DNA of 64,000 nt, from the NCBI GenBank assembly GCA_965279595.1, contig OZ257246.1, positions 496,001 through 560,000 on the forward strand, read 5' to 3'. Shown piece after piece: positions 44,637-54,608 of this stretch. The DNA is from CAIKLP01 sp965279595. GTDB lineage: Bacteria; Bacteroidota; Bacteroidia; Sphingobacteriales; Sphingobacteriaceae. Position 1 is the stretch's first letter. Each line of letters opens with the position of its first letter. Both the position numbers and the translations under genes were made by a program. The notes under the pieces were generated by a model. The model saw only the letters and a list, made by a program, of their open reading frames with translations, did not search any database and was not told where the DNA came from.

Positions 44637-45422
44637 TCAAATTTTGTTTGAAATTAATTTAGTCAAGTATACAAAATCTTCTACCGTAAGCCTTTCAGCC
44701 CTTAAATTGAAAATATCAAACTCTTGAAATTCTGGTTTTAAATATTTTCTTAAAGCATTTCGCAATGTCTTTCTCCGTTGATTAAAACCAGCCTTTACTA
44801 TTTCTTGAAAAAGTTTTGGATCAATGCCATCAAACACTTCCCCCTTTCTTCTGGTTCCTTTAATAACTGCAGATTTTACCTTAGGTGGTGGATTAAAAAC
44901 GCCAGGGTTTACTGTAAACAAATAGGACATATCATAATTTGCTTGCATTAAAACACTCAAGATCCCATATTCTTTAGTGCCTGGCTTGGCTACAATCCTT
45001 TCAGCAACTTCCTTCTGAAACATACCAACTACTTCATCTACGACTTCCTTATGATCTAGAATATGAAATAAAATTTGAGAAGAAATATTGTAAGGAAAGT
45101 TTCCAATTACTGATAAATGCTTGCTTTCAGATTGATATAAACTTAAATCTAATGTTAAAAAATCAGCAGAAATTATTTTTGCACCAAGTTGTGGGTATTT
45201 TTTTTGAAGGTATGTTATTGACTCTCTATCAATATCAACCACATACAACTCTAACTGATGATCATTAATCATAAAATCAGTCAGTACTCCCATACCAGGA
45301 CCAACTTCTAAAACATGTTTTACAATTTTTTCAAAAGGAGTTAATGCACCCACTATTTTTTGAGCAATATTTTTATCTGTTAGAAAATGCTGCCCCAAAA
45401 ACTTCTTTGCCCTAACTTCCAT
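44637..45422 (-). CDS. rsmA: 16S rRNA A1518/A1519 dimethyltransferase
   Basis: The 261-residue KsgA protein has KKFLGQHFL at residue 6, SAM motif LEVGPGMGVLTD near 40, the catalytic NFPYNISSQ near 109 and the C-terminal small domain with FNQRRKTLRNAL near 216. It dimethylates two adenines late in 30S assembly. It is divergent from pdxA. Confidence 0.97.
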   Translation of the reverse strand: MEVRAKKFLGQHFLTDKNIAQKIVGALTPFEKIVKHVLEVGPGMGVLTDFMINDHQLELYVVDIDRESITYLQKKYPQLGAKIISADFLTLDLSLYQSESKHLSVIGNFPYNISSQILFHILDHKEVVDEVVGMFQKEVAERIVAKPGTKEYGILSVLMQANYDMSYLFTVNPGVFNPPPKVKSAVIKGTRRKGEVFDGIDPKLFQEIVKAGFNQRRKTLRNALRKYLKPEFQEFDIFNLRAERLTVEDFVYLTKLISNKI

Positions 45423-45553
45423 GAATTTGATTTTATTAATACTGACAATTTTAATTAATTTGCGCTGAACTAAGAAATGAGATAAAATTGGTAATAGTTT
45501 ATAATATCAACAAACCAAACTCAAAGCTTTTAAATTCAATCATTTGAGCGATT

Positions 45554-46618
45554 ATGAACGATTCAGAAAAAATAAAAATAGGGATAAGCATCGGAGATAT
45601 TAATGGAATTGGCATTGAAGTAATGCTAAAAACTTTTTTAGATCCAAGAATTTTCGAATTATGTACGCCAATTGTTTATGGTTCATCGAAAGCAACTTCA
45701 TTTCACAGAAAACTTTTAGGTATTCAAGATTTTAGTTTTAACATTATTACTGAAGTTGCTCAAACCAATTCTAAAAGAGCTAATTTAATCAATGTTTGGC
45801 AAGAAGAAGCAAAAATTGATATCGGAACTGCTACTGATGCAGCAGGTAAATATGCATTTGACTCACTAGAAAAAGCTACACAAGATTTGACATCAGGTAA
45901 AATACAAGCTCTAGTAACATTGCCAATTAATAAACACAGCATTCAGTCGGCGGGCTTTGCATTTCCTGGACATACAGAATATTTGCAATCCAAAACAGAA
46001 GCTAAGGATTCTTTAATGTTGATGGTGAGTAATGAGCTAAAAATAGGAGTTGCAACAGGACATATTCCATTGAAAGACGTGGCTCATTCATTACACATTG
46101 AAAAATTAGTCCATAAAATCGGTTTACTTTCCGACTCTTTAAAAATGGATTTTGGTATTCGAAAACCTAAAATTGCAATTCTTGGACTTAACCCTCATGC
46201 TGGTGATAAAGGTGCAATTGGCTTAGAGGAAGAAAAAGTAATTATTCCCGCAATTGAAAAGTCCAATCATAAAAATAATGTAGTTTTTGGACCTTACCCT
46301 GCTGATGGGTTCTTTGGTAATGGTACTTATAAACAATTTGATGCGGTTTTAGCAATGTATCATGATCAAGGTTTGATCCCATTCAAAAGTTTGTCTTTTG
46401 AAAGTGGCACCAACTTCACAGCCGGTTTGCCATTTGTAAGAACTTCTCCTGGTCACGGTACAGGTTATGATATTGCAGGAAAAAATATTGCTTCTGAAAC
46501 TTCATTTAGGGAGGCACTTTATCTTGCCATAGATATTGTTAAGAATCGCCATACTTTTAATGAATTAACTGAAAATCCTCTGAAAATTCATAAATTGAGC
46601 AAAGATAAAGGAGAATAA
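45554..46618 (+). CDS. pdxA: 4-hydroxythreonine-4-phosphate dehydrogenase
   Basis: The 354-residue protein has GISIGDINGIGIEV at residue 9, metal-ligand His in FPGHTEYL near 139, LGLNPHAGDKG near 213 and YHDQGLIPFK near 275. It oxidises 4-phosphohydroxythreonine in the DXP-dependent vitamin B6 route. At the C-terminus a short polar tail extends the usual length slightly. It precedes yceD by 75 bp, which could hold a separate promoter. Confidence 0.96.
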   Translation: MNDSEKIKIGISIGDINGIGIEVMLKTFLDPRIFELCTPIVYGSSKATSFHRKLLGIQDFSFNIITEVAQTNSKRANLINVWQEEAKIDIGTATDAAGKYAFDSLEKATQDLTSGKIQALVTLPINKHSIQSAGFAFPGHTEYLQSKTEAKDSLMLMVSNELKIGVATGHIPLKDVAHSLHIEKLVHKIGLLSDSLKMDFGIRKPKIAILGLNPHAGDKGAIGLEEEKVIIPAIEKSNHKNNVVFGPYPADGFFGNGTYKQFDAVLAMYHDQGLIPFKSLSFESGTNFTAGLPFVRTSPGHGTGYDIAGKNIASETSFREALYLAIDIVKNRHTFNELTENPLKIHKLSKDKGE

Positions 46619-46693
46619 TGCTCAAATTTGTCTTATTCCCTTTAAATATCAAATAAGTTTTTATACATTTGCAGGCTCTTTAAAATTCGGAAA

Positions 46694-47233
46694 TTGAACA
46701 ATTTAAAACAGTTTTCTATTGTTTTCACAGGGTTGAAAATAGGAAAACATCAATTCGAATATAAAATAGAAAAATCGTTCTTTGACGAATTTGACTATTC
46801 GCCAATTAAAATTGGAGAACTAAATGTAGACCTTGCCTTCAATAAGCAAGAAACTATGTTTGTTTTAGATTTTCTTATCAAAGGAAACGTTCGCTTAACT
46901 TGTGACCGTTGTAATGATGAGTTTGATTATCCAATTCATAGTGATGAAAAGTTAATTTTTAAACTAGGAGAAGAAGAGTTTGAAAATTCAGATGATGTAA
47001 TTGTTTTAACACACCAAGAACATCAAATAAATGTAGCTAGCTATATTTATGAATTTATAGTCCTTTCCATACCTTTTGTACACATTCACCCTGATTTAGA
47101 AAATGGGGATTCTGGATGTAATAAAGAAGCTTTGGCCATTTTAAAAAAATTGTCAATTGATGAAAAAGCTAGCAACCCGGAGGTGATTGAAGATCCACGA
47201 TGGGAAGCATTAAAGAAACTAAGAGGTAATTAA
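46694..47233 (+). CDS. yceD: YceD/DUF177 family protein
   Basis: The 179-residue protein has the DUF177 core LTCDRCNDEFDYPI near residue 78 and the later acidic region with SGCNKEAL near 137. It is placed directly before rpmF, as in most bacteria. The family is linked to 23S rRNA processing or ribosome assembly. The start is a TTG at 46694; no ATG fits. Confidence in family is high, in role moderate. Confidence 0.88.
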   Translation: MNNLKQFSIVFTGLKIGKHQFEYKIEKSFFDEFDYSPIKIGELNVDLAFNKQETMFVLDFLIKGNVRLTCDRCNDEFDYPIHSDEKLIFKLGEEEFENSDDVIVLTHQEHQINVASYIYEFIVLSIPFVHIHPDLENGDSGCNKEALAILKKLSIDEKASNPEVIEDPRWEALKKLRGN

Positions 47234-47257
47234 TTTTAAATTTAAATTTTTTGTGAT

Positions 47258-47446
47258 ATGCCACATCCAAAACGTAAAATCTCGAAATCGAGAAGAGACA
47301 AAAGAAGAACACATTATAAAGCAGAAGCTCCTGCATTGGTAGTTTGCCAAACTACAGGAACTGTTCATATGCCACATAGAGCCTACAAAGTTGAAGGTAA
47401 CTTGTACTATAAAGGCAAGATGATTGTTGAAAACGCTGCTAACTAA
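47258..47446 (+). CDS. rpmF: 50S ribosomal protein L32
   Basis: The 62-residue basic protein has MPHPKRKISKSRRDKRRTH, the standard L32 start. It keeps only one Cys (VVCQTTG) and no CxxC pairs, so it is the zinc-independent form. It sits between yceD and plsX, the classic order. Confidence 0.96.
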   Translation: MPHPKRKISKSRRDKRRTHYKAEAPALVVCQTTGTVHMPHRAYKVEGNLYYKGKMIVENAAN

Positions 47447-47463
47447 TATTAGTTAAACTCCTA

Positions 47464-48402
47464 ATGAAAATAGGAATTGACATTATGGGCGGAGATTTTG
47501 CTCCAAAGGCTACAGTCCTTGGAGCAATTTTAGCTTTTAAAGAGCTCCCTACTGATATTCGAATTGTGCTAATTGGTGATGAACCAACTGCGAAATCTAT
47601 TTTAATTGAAAATGGATTAGACGTTTCATCATTTGATTTTGTGCATACCGAAGAAGTCATAGAAATGGGTGAACATCCAACTAAAGCTCTTACCCAAAAA
47701 CAGAAGTCTAGTATCAGCGTAGGATTTTATCTTTTAAAAGAAGGTAAAATAGATGCTTTTGCAAGTGCCGGAAACTCTGGTGCCATGTTAGTTGGCTCCA
47801 TGTTTAGCGTAAAAGCTATTCCAGGAATGGCTAGACCAGCAATCTGTTCATATATTCCTAAAGAGCATGGAGGTTTTGGAGTACTACTTGATGTAGGAGC
47901 CAATGCTGACTGCAAGCCTGAAGTTCTTGTTCAATTTGGTATTTTAGGATCTTTATTGGCAGAAATTGTATTTGGAATAAACAACCCTAAAGTTGGTTTA
48001 CTTAATATTGGTGAAGAAGCTGAAAAAGGAAGTTTATTAACTCAAGCTACCTACCCTCTCCTAAAAGCAACAAATAATATTAATTTTATTGGGAATATTG
48101 AAGGAAGAGACCTTTTTAACGATAAAGCAGATGTAATAGTTTGCGATGGTTTCACTGGAAACGTAGTATTGAAACTTGCAGAAACTTTCCATGAATTAAC
48201 AATTGGAAAAGGTATGCACAATGAATTTTTTGAGCGTTTTGACTACGAAAATTATGGAGGCAGCCCAGTTCTAGGTGTAAATGCACCTGTTGTGGTTGGT
48301 CATGGAATTTCAAATGACAAGGCGATTAAAAACATGATTTTACTAGCAAAAGAAATGGTTGCTACTCAGCTTACTGAAAAAATTAAAGCAACTTTTAGCT
48401 AA
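47464..48402 (+). CDS. plsX: Phosphate acyltransferase PlsX
   Basis: The 312-residue protein has IGIDIMGGDFAPKA at the start, ASAGNSGAML near residue 100, LLDVGANADCKPE near 140 and VCDGFTGNVVLK near 225. It makes acyl-phosphate from acyl-ACP for phospholipid synthesis. It lies 17 bp after rpmF. A hairpin terminator follows the gene, before fabH. Confidence 0.96.
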   Translation: MKIGIDIMGGDFAPKATVLGAILAFKELPTDIRIVLIGDEPTAKSILIENGLDVSSFDFVHTEEVIEMGEHPTKALTQKQKSSISVGFYLLKEGKIDAFASAGNSGAMLVGSMFSVKAIPGMARPAICSYIPKEHGGFGVLLDVGANADCKPEVLVQFGILGSLLAEIVFGINNPKVGLLNIGEEAEKGSLLTQATYPLLKATNNINFIGNIEGRDLFNDKADVIVCDGFTGNVVLKLAETFHELTIGKGMHNEFFERFDYENYGGSPVLGVNAPVVVGHGISNDKAIKNMILLAKEMVATQLTEKIKATFS

Positions 48403-48427
48403 TTTTATAAAAGGTTTTCTATATTTA

Positions 48428-48458
48428 ATCCCACCTAAAAAAGGTGGGATATTTTTTT
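48428..48458 (+). terminator. Terminator between plsX and fabH
   Basis: ATCCCACCT (48428-48436) pairs with AGGTGGGAT (48442-48450) around five A, followed by A and seven T. It ends the yceD-rpmF-plsX unit, or attenuates it, only 11 bp before fabH. Confidence 0.82.
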
Positions 48459-48468
48459 GATATAAATT

Positions 48469-49470
48469 ATGATGAATAAACTACGTGCAGCCATTACCGG
48501 AGTTTTTGGATATGTTCCCGATTATGTATTAACAAATGCAGAATTGGAGAAAATGGTTGATACGACCGATGAATGGATCCAATCACGAACAGGCATTCAA
48601 GAGCGTAGAATTCTAAAAGGTGATGGGAAAGGCACATCAGATATGGCTGCCGAAGCAGTTAAAGGATTACTTGCCAAAAAAGGAATAGATGCAAATGAAA
48701 TTGATTTATTGATTTGCGCTACCACCACACCTGATTTTCAATTCCCAGCAACTGCAAATATTATTACAGACAAAATTGGTGCAAAAAATGCATTTGGTTT
48801 TGATATTAATGCAGCATGTTCAGGCTTCATTTATGCTTTAACAACAGCTTCCAAATTTATTGAAAGTGGTACATATAAAAAAATAGTTGTAGTGGGTGGT
48901 GATAAAATGTCATCTATTATTAATTACGAAGACCGTACTACTTGTATTATTTTTGGAGATGGTGCAGGTGCAGTTTTATTAGAGCCTACTTCTGGTGAAA
49001 ATGGAATTATGGATGCCATTTTAAAAAGTGATGGTGCAGGTAGAGTACACCTTCATCAGAAAGCCGGCGGTTCAGCTAATCCAGCTTCACATGCTACTGT
49101 TGATGCTAAAGAACATTATGTTTATCAAGAAGGTCAATCAGTTTATAAATTTGCAGTCACAAATATGGCTGAAGTTTCAGCTGAGATAATGGAGAAAAAT
49201 AATTTAGTTGCTGATGATATCGCATGGTTGGTGCCACATCAAGCAAATAAAAGAATTATCGATGCAACTGCCCAAAGAATGGGAATAGGAAGTGAAAAAG
49301 TAATGTTAAATATTCAACGTTATGGAAACACAACCAATGGCACTATTCCTTTATGTTTATGGGAATGGGAAAAACAATTAAAAAAAGGCGATAATTTAAT
49401 TTTAGCCGCATTTGGTGGGGGCTTTACATGGGGTTCTGTATACATTAAATGGGCCTACGATTCTAACTAA
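48469..49470 (+). CDS. fabH: 3-oxoacyl-ACP synthase III
   Basis: The 333-residue KAS III has the catalytic Cys in NAACSGFIYAL near residue 118, His in WLVPHQANKRI near 260 and Asn in RYGNTTNGTIPL near 288. It condenses acetyl-CoA with malonyl-ACP to start fatty-acid synthesis. Two adjacent ATGs (48469, 48472) are possible starts. The gene is followed by accB and accC, so initiation and malonyl-CoA supply are encoded together. Confidence 0.96.
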   Translation: MMNKLRAAITGVFGYVPDYVLTNAELEKMVDTTDEWIQSRTGIQERRILKGDGKGTSDMAAEAVKGLLAKKGIDANEIDLLICATTTPDFQFPATANIITDKIGAKNAFGFDINAACSGFIYALTTASKFIESGTYKKIVVVGGDKMSSIINYEDRTTCIIFGDGAGAVLLEPTSGENGIMDAILKSDGAGRVHLHQKAGGSANPASHATVDAKEHYVYQEGQSVYKFAVTNMAEVSAEIMEKNNLVADDIAWLVPHQANKRIIDATAQRMGIGSEKVMLNIQRYGNTTNGTIPLCLWEWEKQLKKGDNLILAAFGGGFTWGSVYIKWAYDSN

Positions 49471-49512
49471 ACAAAAAATATTTAATTACTTAATTAAACT
49501 CTAAAATCGATT

Positions 49513-49983
49513 ATGGATATTAAAGAAATACAAGAACTAATCAAATTTGTAGCCAAATCAGGCGTTAGCGAAGTGTCAATTGATAGAAAAGATTTTAAAA
49601 TTACTATCAAAGCACAAGGCACAATGCAAACTTTTGTAACTACTGCTGTACCTGCTGCTGCACCAATGACAGCTGCACCTGTTGCTAACCAAGTACCAAG
49701 CACACCTGCGACTTCTGCTGCACCAGTTGCTGAGGCTTCTAATTTAATAACTATTAAGTCACCAATGATTGGAACTTTTTATCGTTCTTCTGCACCTGAT
49801 AAACCTTCATTTGTAAATGTTGGAGATGAAGTAGGAACAGGTAAAGTTGTTTGTGTAATTGAAGCAATGAAATTATTTAACGAGATTGAATCTGAAATTT
49901 CAGGTAAAATTGTAAAAGTGCTAGTTGATAATGCAACACCAGTTGAATATGACCAACCTTTATTTTTAGTAGAACCTAAATAA
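49513..49983 (+). CDS. accB: Acetyl-CoA carboxylase biotin carboxyl carrier protein
   Basis: The 156-residue protein has an N-terminal helical region and an Ala/Pro/Val/Thr-rich linker (about 45-80). The biotinyl domain follows, with the lysine in CVIEAMKLFNEIESE near residue 120. It carries biotin between AccC and the carboxyltransferase. AccC starts 77 bp later. Confidence 0.96.
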   Translation: MDIKEIQELIKFVAKSGVSEVSIDRKDFKITIKAQGTMQTFVTTAVPAAAPMTAAPVANQVPSTPATSAAPVAEASNLITIKSPMIGTFYRSSAPDKPSFVNVGDEVGTGKVVCVIEAMKLFNEIESEISGKIVKVLVDNATPVEYDQPLFLVEPK

Positions 49984-50060
49984 TAAAGATTTTAATGAAG
50001 GGCTGATTTTTCAATCCTAAAAAGTAAAAGGTTTAATATTCAAATTCTCAAATTGGAAAA

Positions 50061-51401
50061 ATGTTTAAAAAAATATTAATAGCGAATAGAGGAGAAATTG
50101 CATTGCGAATTATTCGTACTTGTAAAGAAATGGGCATCAAAACTGTTGCTGTTTATTCTTCTGCTGACCGTGATAGCTTACATGTTAGATTTGCTGATGA
50201 AGCGGTTTGCATTGGCCCTGCACCTAGTAAAGATTCTTATTTAAGTATTCCTAATATTATTTCTGCCGCAGAAATAACCAATGCTGATGCAATTCATCCT
50301 GGTTATGGGTTTTTGTCTGAAAATGCAAAATTCTCACAAATATGTAGAGAATACGGAATCAAATTTATTGGTGCAACACCAGAACAAATTAATGGAATGG
50401 GTGATAAAGCATCAGCAAAAGATACCATGAAACTAGCGGGTGTTCCAACAATTCCAGGTTCAGAAGGATTATTGACAGATGTTAAACAAGGAATTGTAAT
50501 TGCCAATGAAATTGGTTATCCAATTATTTTAAAAGCAACTGCAGGTGGTGGTGGTAGAGGTATGAGAATTGTTTGGAAAGATGATGAATTTGAAGGAGCA
50601 TGGGATTCAGCAAGACAAGAAGCTGGTGCAGCTTTTGGTAATGATGGAATTTATTTAGAAAAATTTATTGAAGATCCTAGGCATATTGAAATTCAAATAG
50701 TGGGTGATCAATTTGGTAAAGTTTGCCATCTTTCAGAGAGGGATTGCTCTATACAGCGTCGTCATCAAAAATTAGTAGAAGAGTCTCCATCCCCATTTAT
50801 GACTCCTGAATTGCGCTTAAAAATGGGTGAGGCTGCTATTAAAGGCGCACAAGCTGTAAATTATGAAGGTGCTGGTACTGTTGAGTTTTTGGTGGATAAA
50901 CATCGCAATTTTTATTTCATGGAAATGAATACGCGAATTCAAGTAGAGCATCCTGTGACAGAAGAAGTAATTAACTTCGATTTAATAAAAGAACAAATTA
51001 AAGTGGCTTCTGGAATTCCAATTTCAGGAAAAAATTATGAGCCTACAATGCATGCAATTGAATGCAGAATAAATGCTGAAGATCCTTGGAATAATTTCAG
51101 ACCATCACCTGGGAAAATTACTCATTTCCATTCACCAGGAGGTCATGGTGTTCGAGTTGATACGCATGTGTATGCAGGATATCAAATTCCATCTAACTAT
51201 GATTCAATGATTGCGAAATTAATTACAGTCGCACAAACCCGTGAAGAGGCCATATCTACAATGGAAAGAGCTTTAAGCGAGTTTGTAATTGAAGGCGTAA
51301 AAACAACAATTCCATTTCATTTAAAATTAATGAAAGATCCTAATTTCAGGGCAGGTAATTTTACTACCAAGTTTCTTGAAACTTTTGATTTTACAGAATA
51401 A
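50061..51401 (+). CDS. accC: Acetyl-CoA carboxylase biotin carboxylase
   Basis: The 446-residue ATP-grasp protein has ILIANRGEIALRI at residue 5, the Gly-rich loop AGGGGRGMRIV near 164, FMEMNTRIQVEHPVTEEV near 288 and the C-terminal biotin carboxylase domain. It carboxylates biotin on AccB. A strong terminator ends the transcript directly behind the stop. Confidence 0.97.
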   Translation: MFKKILIANRGEIALRIIRTCKEMGIKTVAVYSSADRDSLHVRFADEAVCIGPAPSKDSYLSIPNIISAAEITNADAIHPGYGFLSENAKFSQICREYGIKFIGATPEQINGMGDKASAKDTMKLAGVPTIPGSEGLLTDVKQGIVIANEIGYPIILKATAGGGGRGMRIVWKDDEFEGAWDSARQEAGAAFGNDGIYLEKFIEDPRHIEIQIVGDQFGKVCHLSERDCSIQRRHQKLVEESPSPFMTPELRLKMGEAAIKGAQAVNYEGAGTVEFLVDKHRNFYFMEMNTRIQVEHPVTEEVINFDLIKEQIKVASGIPISGKNYEPTMHAIECRINAEDPWNNFRPSPGKITHFHSPGGHGVRVDTHVYAGYQIPSNYDSMIAKLITVAQTREEAISTMERALSEFVIEGVKTTIPFHLKLMKDPNFRAGNFTTKFLETFDFTE

Positions 51402-51402
51402 T

Positions 51403-51430
51403 AAAAAAGCGAACTTCGGTTCGCTTTTTT
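51403..51430 (+). terminator. Strong terminator after accC
   Basis: AAAAAAGCGAAC (51403-51414) pairs perfectly with GTTCGCTTTTTT (51419-51430) around a stable TTCG tetraloop. The T-run belongs to the stem, so it works in both directions. Confidence 0.92.
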
Positions 51431-51485
51431 ATTTATGAATATACCTCTATCATACAAAATACTTTTCTAAATTTGACATTCCATT

Positions 51486-52349
51486 ATGTCTAGCTTTCTT
51501 AAAAAAATAAATACTGCTGCAGATCCAAACTCAGAAATGTCTTTTGTTGATCACTTAGAGTCTTTGCGGTGGCACCTAGTTCGTTCCTCTGCAGTAATCA
51601 TAGGTTTGGCTCTTGTAGCATTTTTTTATAAAGACATTCTTTTTGATCAAATTATTTTTGGACCCAAACGAACTGACTTTTGGACTTACAGAATGTTATG
51701 TGAGTTATCACAATATTATAATTTAGATGCTGGTTTATGTATTGAGAAAATCAATTTCACCATCATGAATAATACGATGGCTGGACAATTCAACTTGCAT
51801 TTAACAGCTTCATTTTATGCTGGATTTATAATGGGTTTCCCATATTTGTTATTTGAACTCTGGAGTTTTATAAAACCTGGCTTACATGCCAAGGAAAGAA
51901 AAAATGCTACCGGATTAATATTCTACGGCTCATTCCTTTTCTTAACTGGAATTCTTTTTGGTTTTTTTATCATCACTCCAATGTCAGTAAATTTTTTAGG
52001 CAGCTATGCCATTAGTGAAGAAATTATCAATCAAATTACACTTGATTCCTATTTATCAACAGTTGCTATGTTAACACTTGCAACTGGATTGGTTTTTGAA
52101 TTGCCTATCGTTATTTATTTCTTATCAAAAATGGGAATGATGACCCCTAAATTTATGAGAAGCAATAGAAGAATTGCATTCTTCATTATTATACTTATTG
52201 CTGCATTCATCACACCAACTCCAGACGCACCAACTTTGCTATTGGTAGCGGCACCCTTATATTTTCTATTTGAAATAAGTATTTTTGTTTCAGCGCGTGT
52301 AGAAAAGAAAAAGAAAAAAGAAGAAGATTTATTTTACTCAAATAATTAA
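51486..52349 (+). CDS. tatC: Twin-arginine translocase subunit TatC
   Basis: The 287-residue protein has the N-terminal SFVDHLESLRWHLVRS (the conserved HLEELR-type motif) near residue 20 and six membrane segments, with a longer periplasmic loop after TM1. PYLLFELWSFIKPGL near 118 is characteristic. TatC recognises twin-Arg signals of folded exported proteins. The C-terminal tail is Lys/Glu-rich. It ends 3 bp before rpiB. Confidence 0.95.
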   Translation: MSSFLKKINTAADPNSEMSFVDHLESLRWHLVRSSAVIIGLALVAFFYKDILFDQIIFGPKRTDFWTYRMLCELSQYYNLDAGLCIEKINFTIMNNTMAGQFNLHLTASFYAGFIMGFPYLLFELWSFIKPGLHAKERKNATGLIFYGSFLFLTGILFGFFIITPMSVNFLGSYAISEEIINQITLDSYLSTVAMLTLATGLVFELPIVIYFLSKMGMMTPKFMRSNRRIAFFIIILIAAFITPTPDAPTLLLVAAPLYFLFEISIFVSARVEKKKKKEEDLFYSNN

Positions 52350-52352
52350 ATT

Positions 52353-52781
52353 ATGAAAATTGCTATTGGTGGTGATCATGCTGGATTCGAATACAAACAA
52401 ATGTTAATTCCTATCTTAGAAAATTTAGGTCATGAAGTAAAGGATTTCGGACCTTATAATATGGATTCAGTCGATTACCCTGACTTCGTTCATCCACTTG
52501 CAAAAGCTATTCAAAATAAAGATTATGAATTAGGGATATTAATTTGCGGAAGTGCAAATGGTGTTGCCATTACTGCAAATAAACATAAAGATATCAGAGC
52601 AGCTATTTGTTGGGATATCCCTTTAGCTGAATTAGCCAGAACACATAATGACGCAAACATTCTATGTATCCCTGCTAGGTTTGTTTCTGAAGAAATTGCT
52701 CAACAAATAACCTTAAAATTTATTAGCACTTCCTTTGAAGGAGGCAGACACGCTAACAGAGTAAATAAAATTAATTGCTAA
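52353..52781 (+). CDS. rpiB: Ribose 5-phosphate isomerase B
   Basis: The 142-residue protein has GGDHAGFEYK at residue 6, the catalytic Cys in GILICGSANGVAITANK near 65 and NDANILCIPAR near 99. It interconverts ribose-5-P and ribulose-5-P (RpiB/LacAB family). It is 3 bp after tatC, hence cotranscribed. Confidence 0.94.
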   Translation: MKIAIGGDHAGFEYKQMLIPILENLGHEVKDFGPYNMDSVDYPDFVHPLAKAIQNKDYELGILICGSANGVAITANKHKDIRAAICWDIPLAELARTHNDANILCIPARFVSEEIAQQITLKFISTSFEGGRHANRVNKINC

Positions 52782-52818
52782 GCAGCGTTTTAAAAGTATT
52801 TTCTGTCAGAATATGTAA

Positions 52819-54558
52819 TTGAAAAATAGACTTTCATTCTTATTTATTTTTGTGAATTTACTTTCACAAAATATTTTTTCTCAAGCCCCAACTTGGGAAG
52901 GCACTGATTTTGTTTTCACCCAGCCAACTAAGCCTTTCGTTTCATTGAATATTCAAATTTGTTCAAAAGAAAGTAATACAGGCTATATTTCATTTGGCGA
53001 CAGCACTATCTATTTTAATATTAACACCAATGATTGTTCTTCAAATACTATCATTAATGAACTGTTTAAGTCTTCATTAACAATTGGTATTAATAAAAAT
53101 AAAACAATCAATGTTCATACAAGTAATGTTGCCACTTGTTATGTCACTATTTATAATATAGCTGCAGATGAAGGTTATAATGTATTACCAACTTCCTCCT
53201 TAAAAGAAAGTTATTTAGAAAGCAATTTCAAAAATGTTGCTGTTGCAGATACCGGCGTTCATACAATTATAATTGCGTTAGAAGATGCCACCATACTTAA
53301 AGACAATACTACTTTAGTTAATCAATATACACTTCAAAAAAATGATATACTTGTTTTAAGATCTACTAAATTGGGTGTGTTCGGAAACAAACCCTTTGCT
53401 GTATTCAATTCTTTTAGAACTAATATTAAAGGTAGTATTTGCGCAAATAATTGTTGTCAAGAAGAATTATATGAACAACTTATTCCTGCTCAATGGTTAG
53501 GGAAAATTTACCTGTTGAATTCAATTAATGAAGAAGTAGAAACAATAGTTTCTATTAAACCTATTGATAGTTTAGCATGTATAGAATTAAATAATGAGAA
53601 TATAGAACTTACCAAGCCAGAATTATTCTTTGTAAACAAGCCAACTTTAATCCGCTCATCTTCCAACTTGAATATCAGCAGATTTTTCGAAAGCAATACA
53701 TGCTCTAAAAATGGAATCGGTGATCCAGAATTAATAAATATTATTCCTATCGAATACCTAACTAAGAATGTTATATTTCATTCAGTGAATGGATATTTCC
53801 AAAAATATTTTTTAAATATAGTTGCCCCCAATGAAACATTAGATTCGATCTATTTAGATGGTGTAAATATTCGATCAAAATTCAAAAGTGTTAATAATTT
53901 TTATTCTGCTGCAGATTTTGAAATTTCTAGTGCCGTCCATATACTTCAATCTAGTAAGGGGTTTCAAGCATTTACATATGGTTTGAGCAATACTCTAGCT
54001 GGACCAAATTCTGCTGCATATAATTTATTCTCAGAAACATTTACAAAGTCTTATAAATATAAAATAAATCCCACTTTCACAAAAGCAATACTTTGTGAAA
54101 ATGAATTTACTTCATACAATTCAAATGATTCAAACTCGACATACTTATGGAATGATGGAAATATTTCTGCAAATAGAACATTTACAGACTCTGGATTTTA
54201 CACAGTACATGTAACTAATAATTGTTTAAATATTGATTTTACAGATACATTGATTGTTGAAAAAATTAATTGCCAATGCAACCCGGAAATGCCGGAAGTA
54301 TTCAGTCCAAACGGTGATGGCATTAATGATCAAATTGAAATTGTATACAATTGTTTATCTTCTTCAACCTTTGAACTTAGCATTTTCAACAGATGGGGTA
54401 AACGGGTTTTCGAAAACTATAATTTTGAAAAAACGTGGGATGGAAAAGATTTTAATAAAGTAGATTGTCCAGCTGGTGCATATGTATATTTTCTAAAATA
54501 TCTAGATAATAGAGGCAAACAAAATAAAAAATCAGGCACTATTCTAATTATTAAATAA
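52819..54558 (+). CDS. Secreted protein with type B T9SS sorting domain
   Basis: The 579-residue protein starts at a TTG (52819) and has a signal peptide of about 22 residues. A long beta-rich region follows without recognised domain. The C-terminal gliding-motility type (CHU_C) sorting domain spans about 490-579: PEVFSPNGDGINDQ, FNRWGKRVFE and WDGKDFNK. It is exported to the surface or medium by T9SS. Paired Cys residues (CANNCC near 212-217) are notable. Function is unknown; an adhesin-like role is possible. Confidence 0.8.
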   Translation: MKNRLSFLFIFVNLLSQNIFSQAPTWEGTDFVFTQPTKPFVSLNIQICSKESNTGYISFGDSTIYFNINTNDCSSNTIINELFKSSLTIGINKNKTINVHTSNVATCYVTIYNIAADEGYNVLPTSSLKESYLESNFKNVAVADTGVHTIIIALEDATILKDNTTLVNQYTLQKNDILVLRSTKLGVFGNKPFAVFNSFRTNIKGSICANNCCQEELYEQLIPAQWLGKIYLLNSINEEVETIVSIKPIDSLACIELNNENIELTKPELFFVNKPTLIRSSSNLNISRFFESNTCSKNGIGDPELINIIPIEYLTKNVIFHSVNGYFQKYFLNIVAPNETLDSIYLDGVNIRSKFKSVNNFYSAADFEISSAVHILQSSKGFQAFTYGLSNTLAGPNSAAYNLFSETFTKSYKYKINPTFTKAILCENEFTSYNSNDSNSTYLWNDGNISANRTFTDSGFYTVHVTNNCLNIDFTDTLIVEKINCQCNPEMPEVFSPNGDGINDQIEIVYNCLSSSTFELSIFNRWGKRVFENYNFEKTWDGKDFNKVDCPAGAYVYFLKYLDNRGKQNKKSGTILIIK

Positions 54559-54608
54559 TTATAGTGTAAAGATAATTCATCCACTACTACAAATAAAATT
54601 ATACTAAA

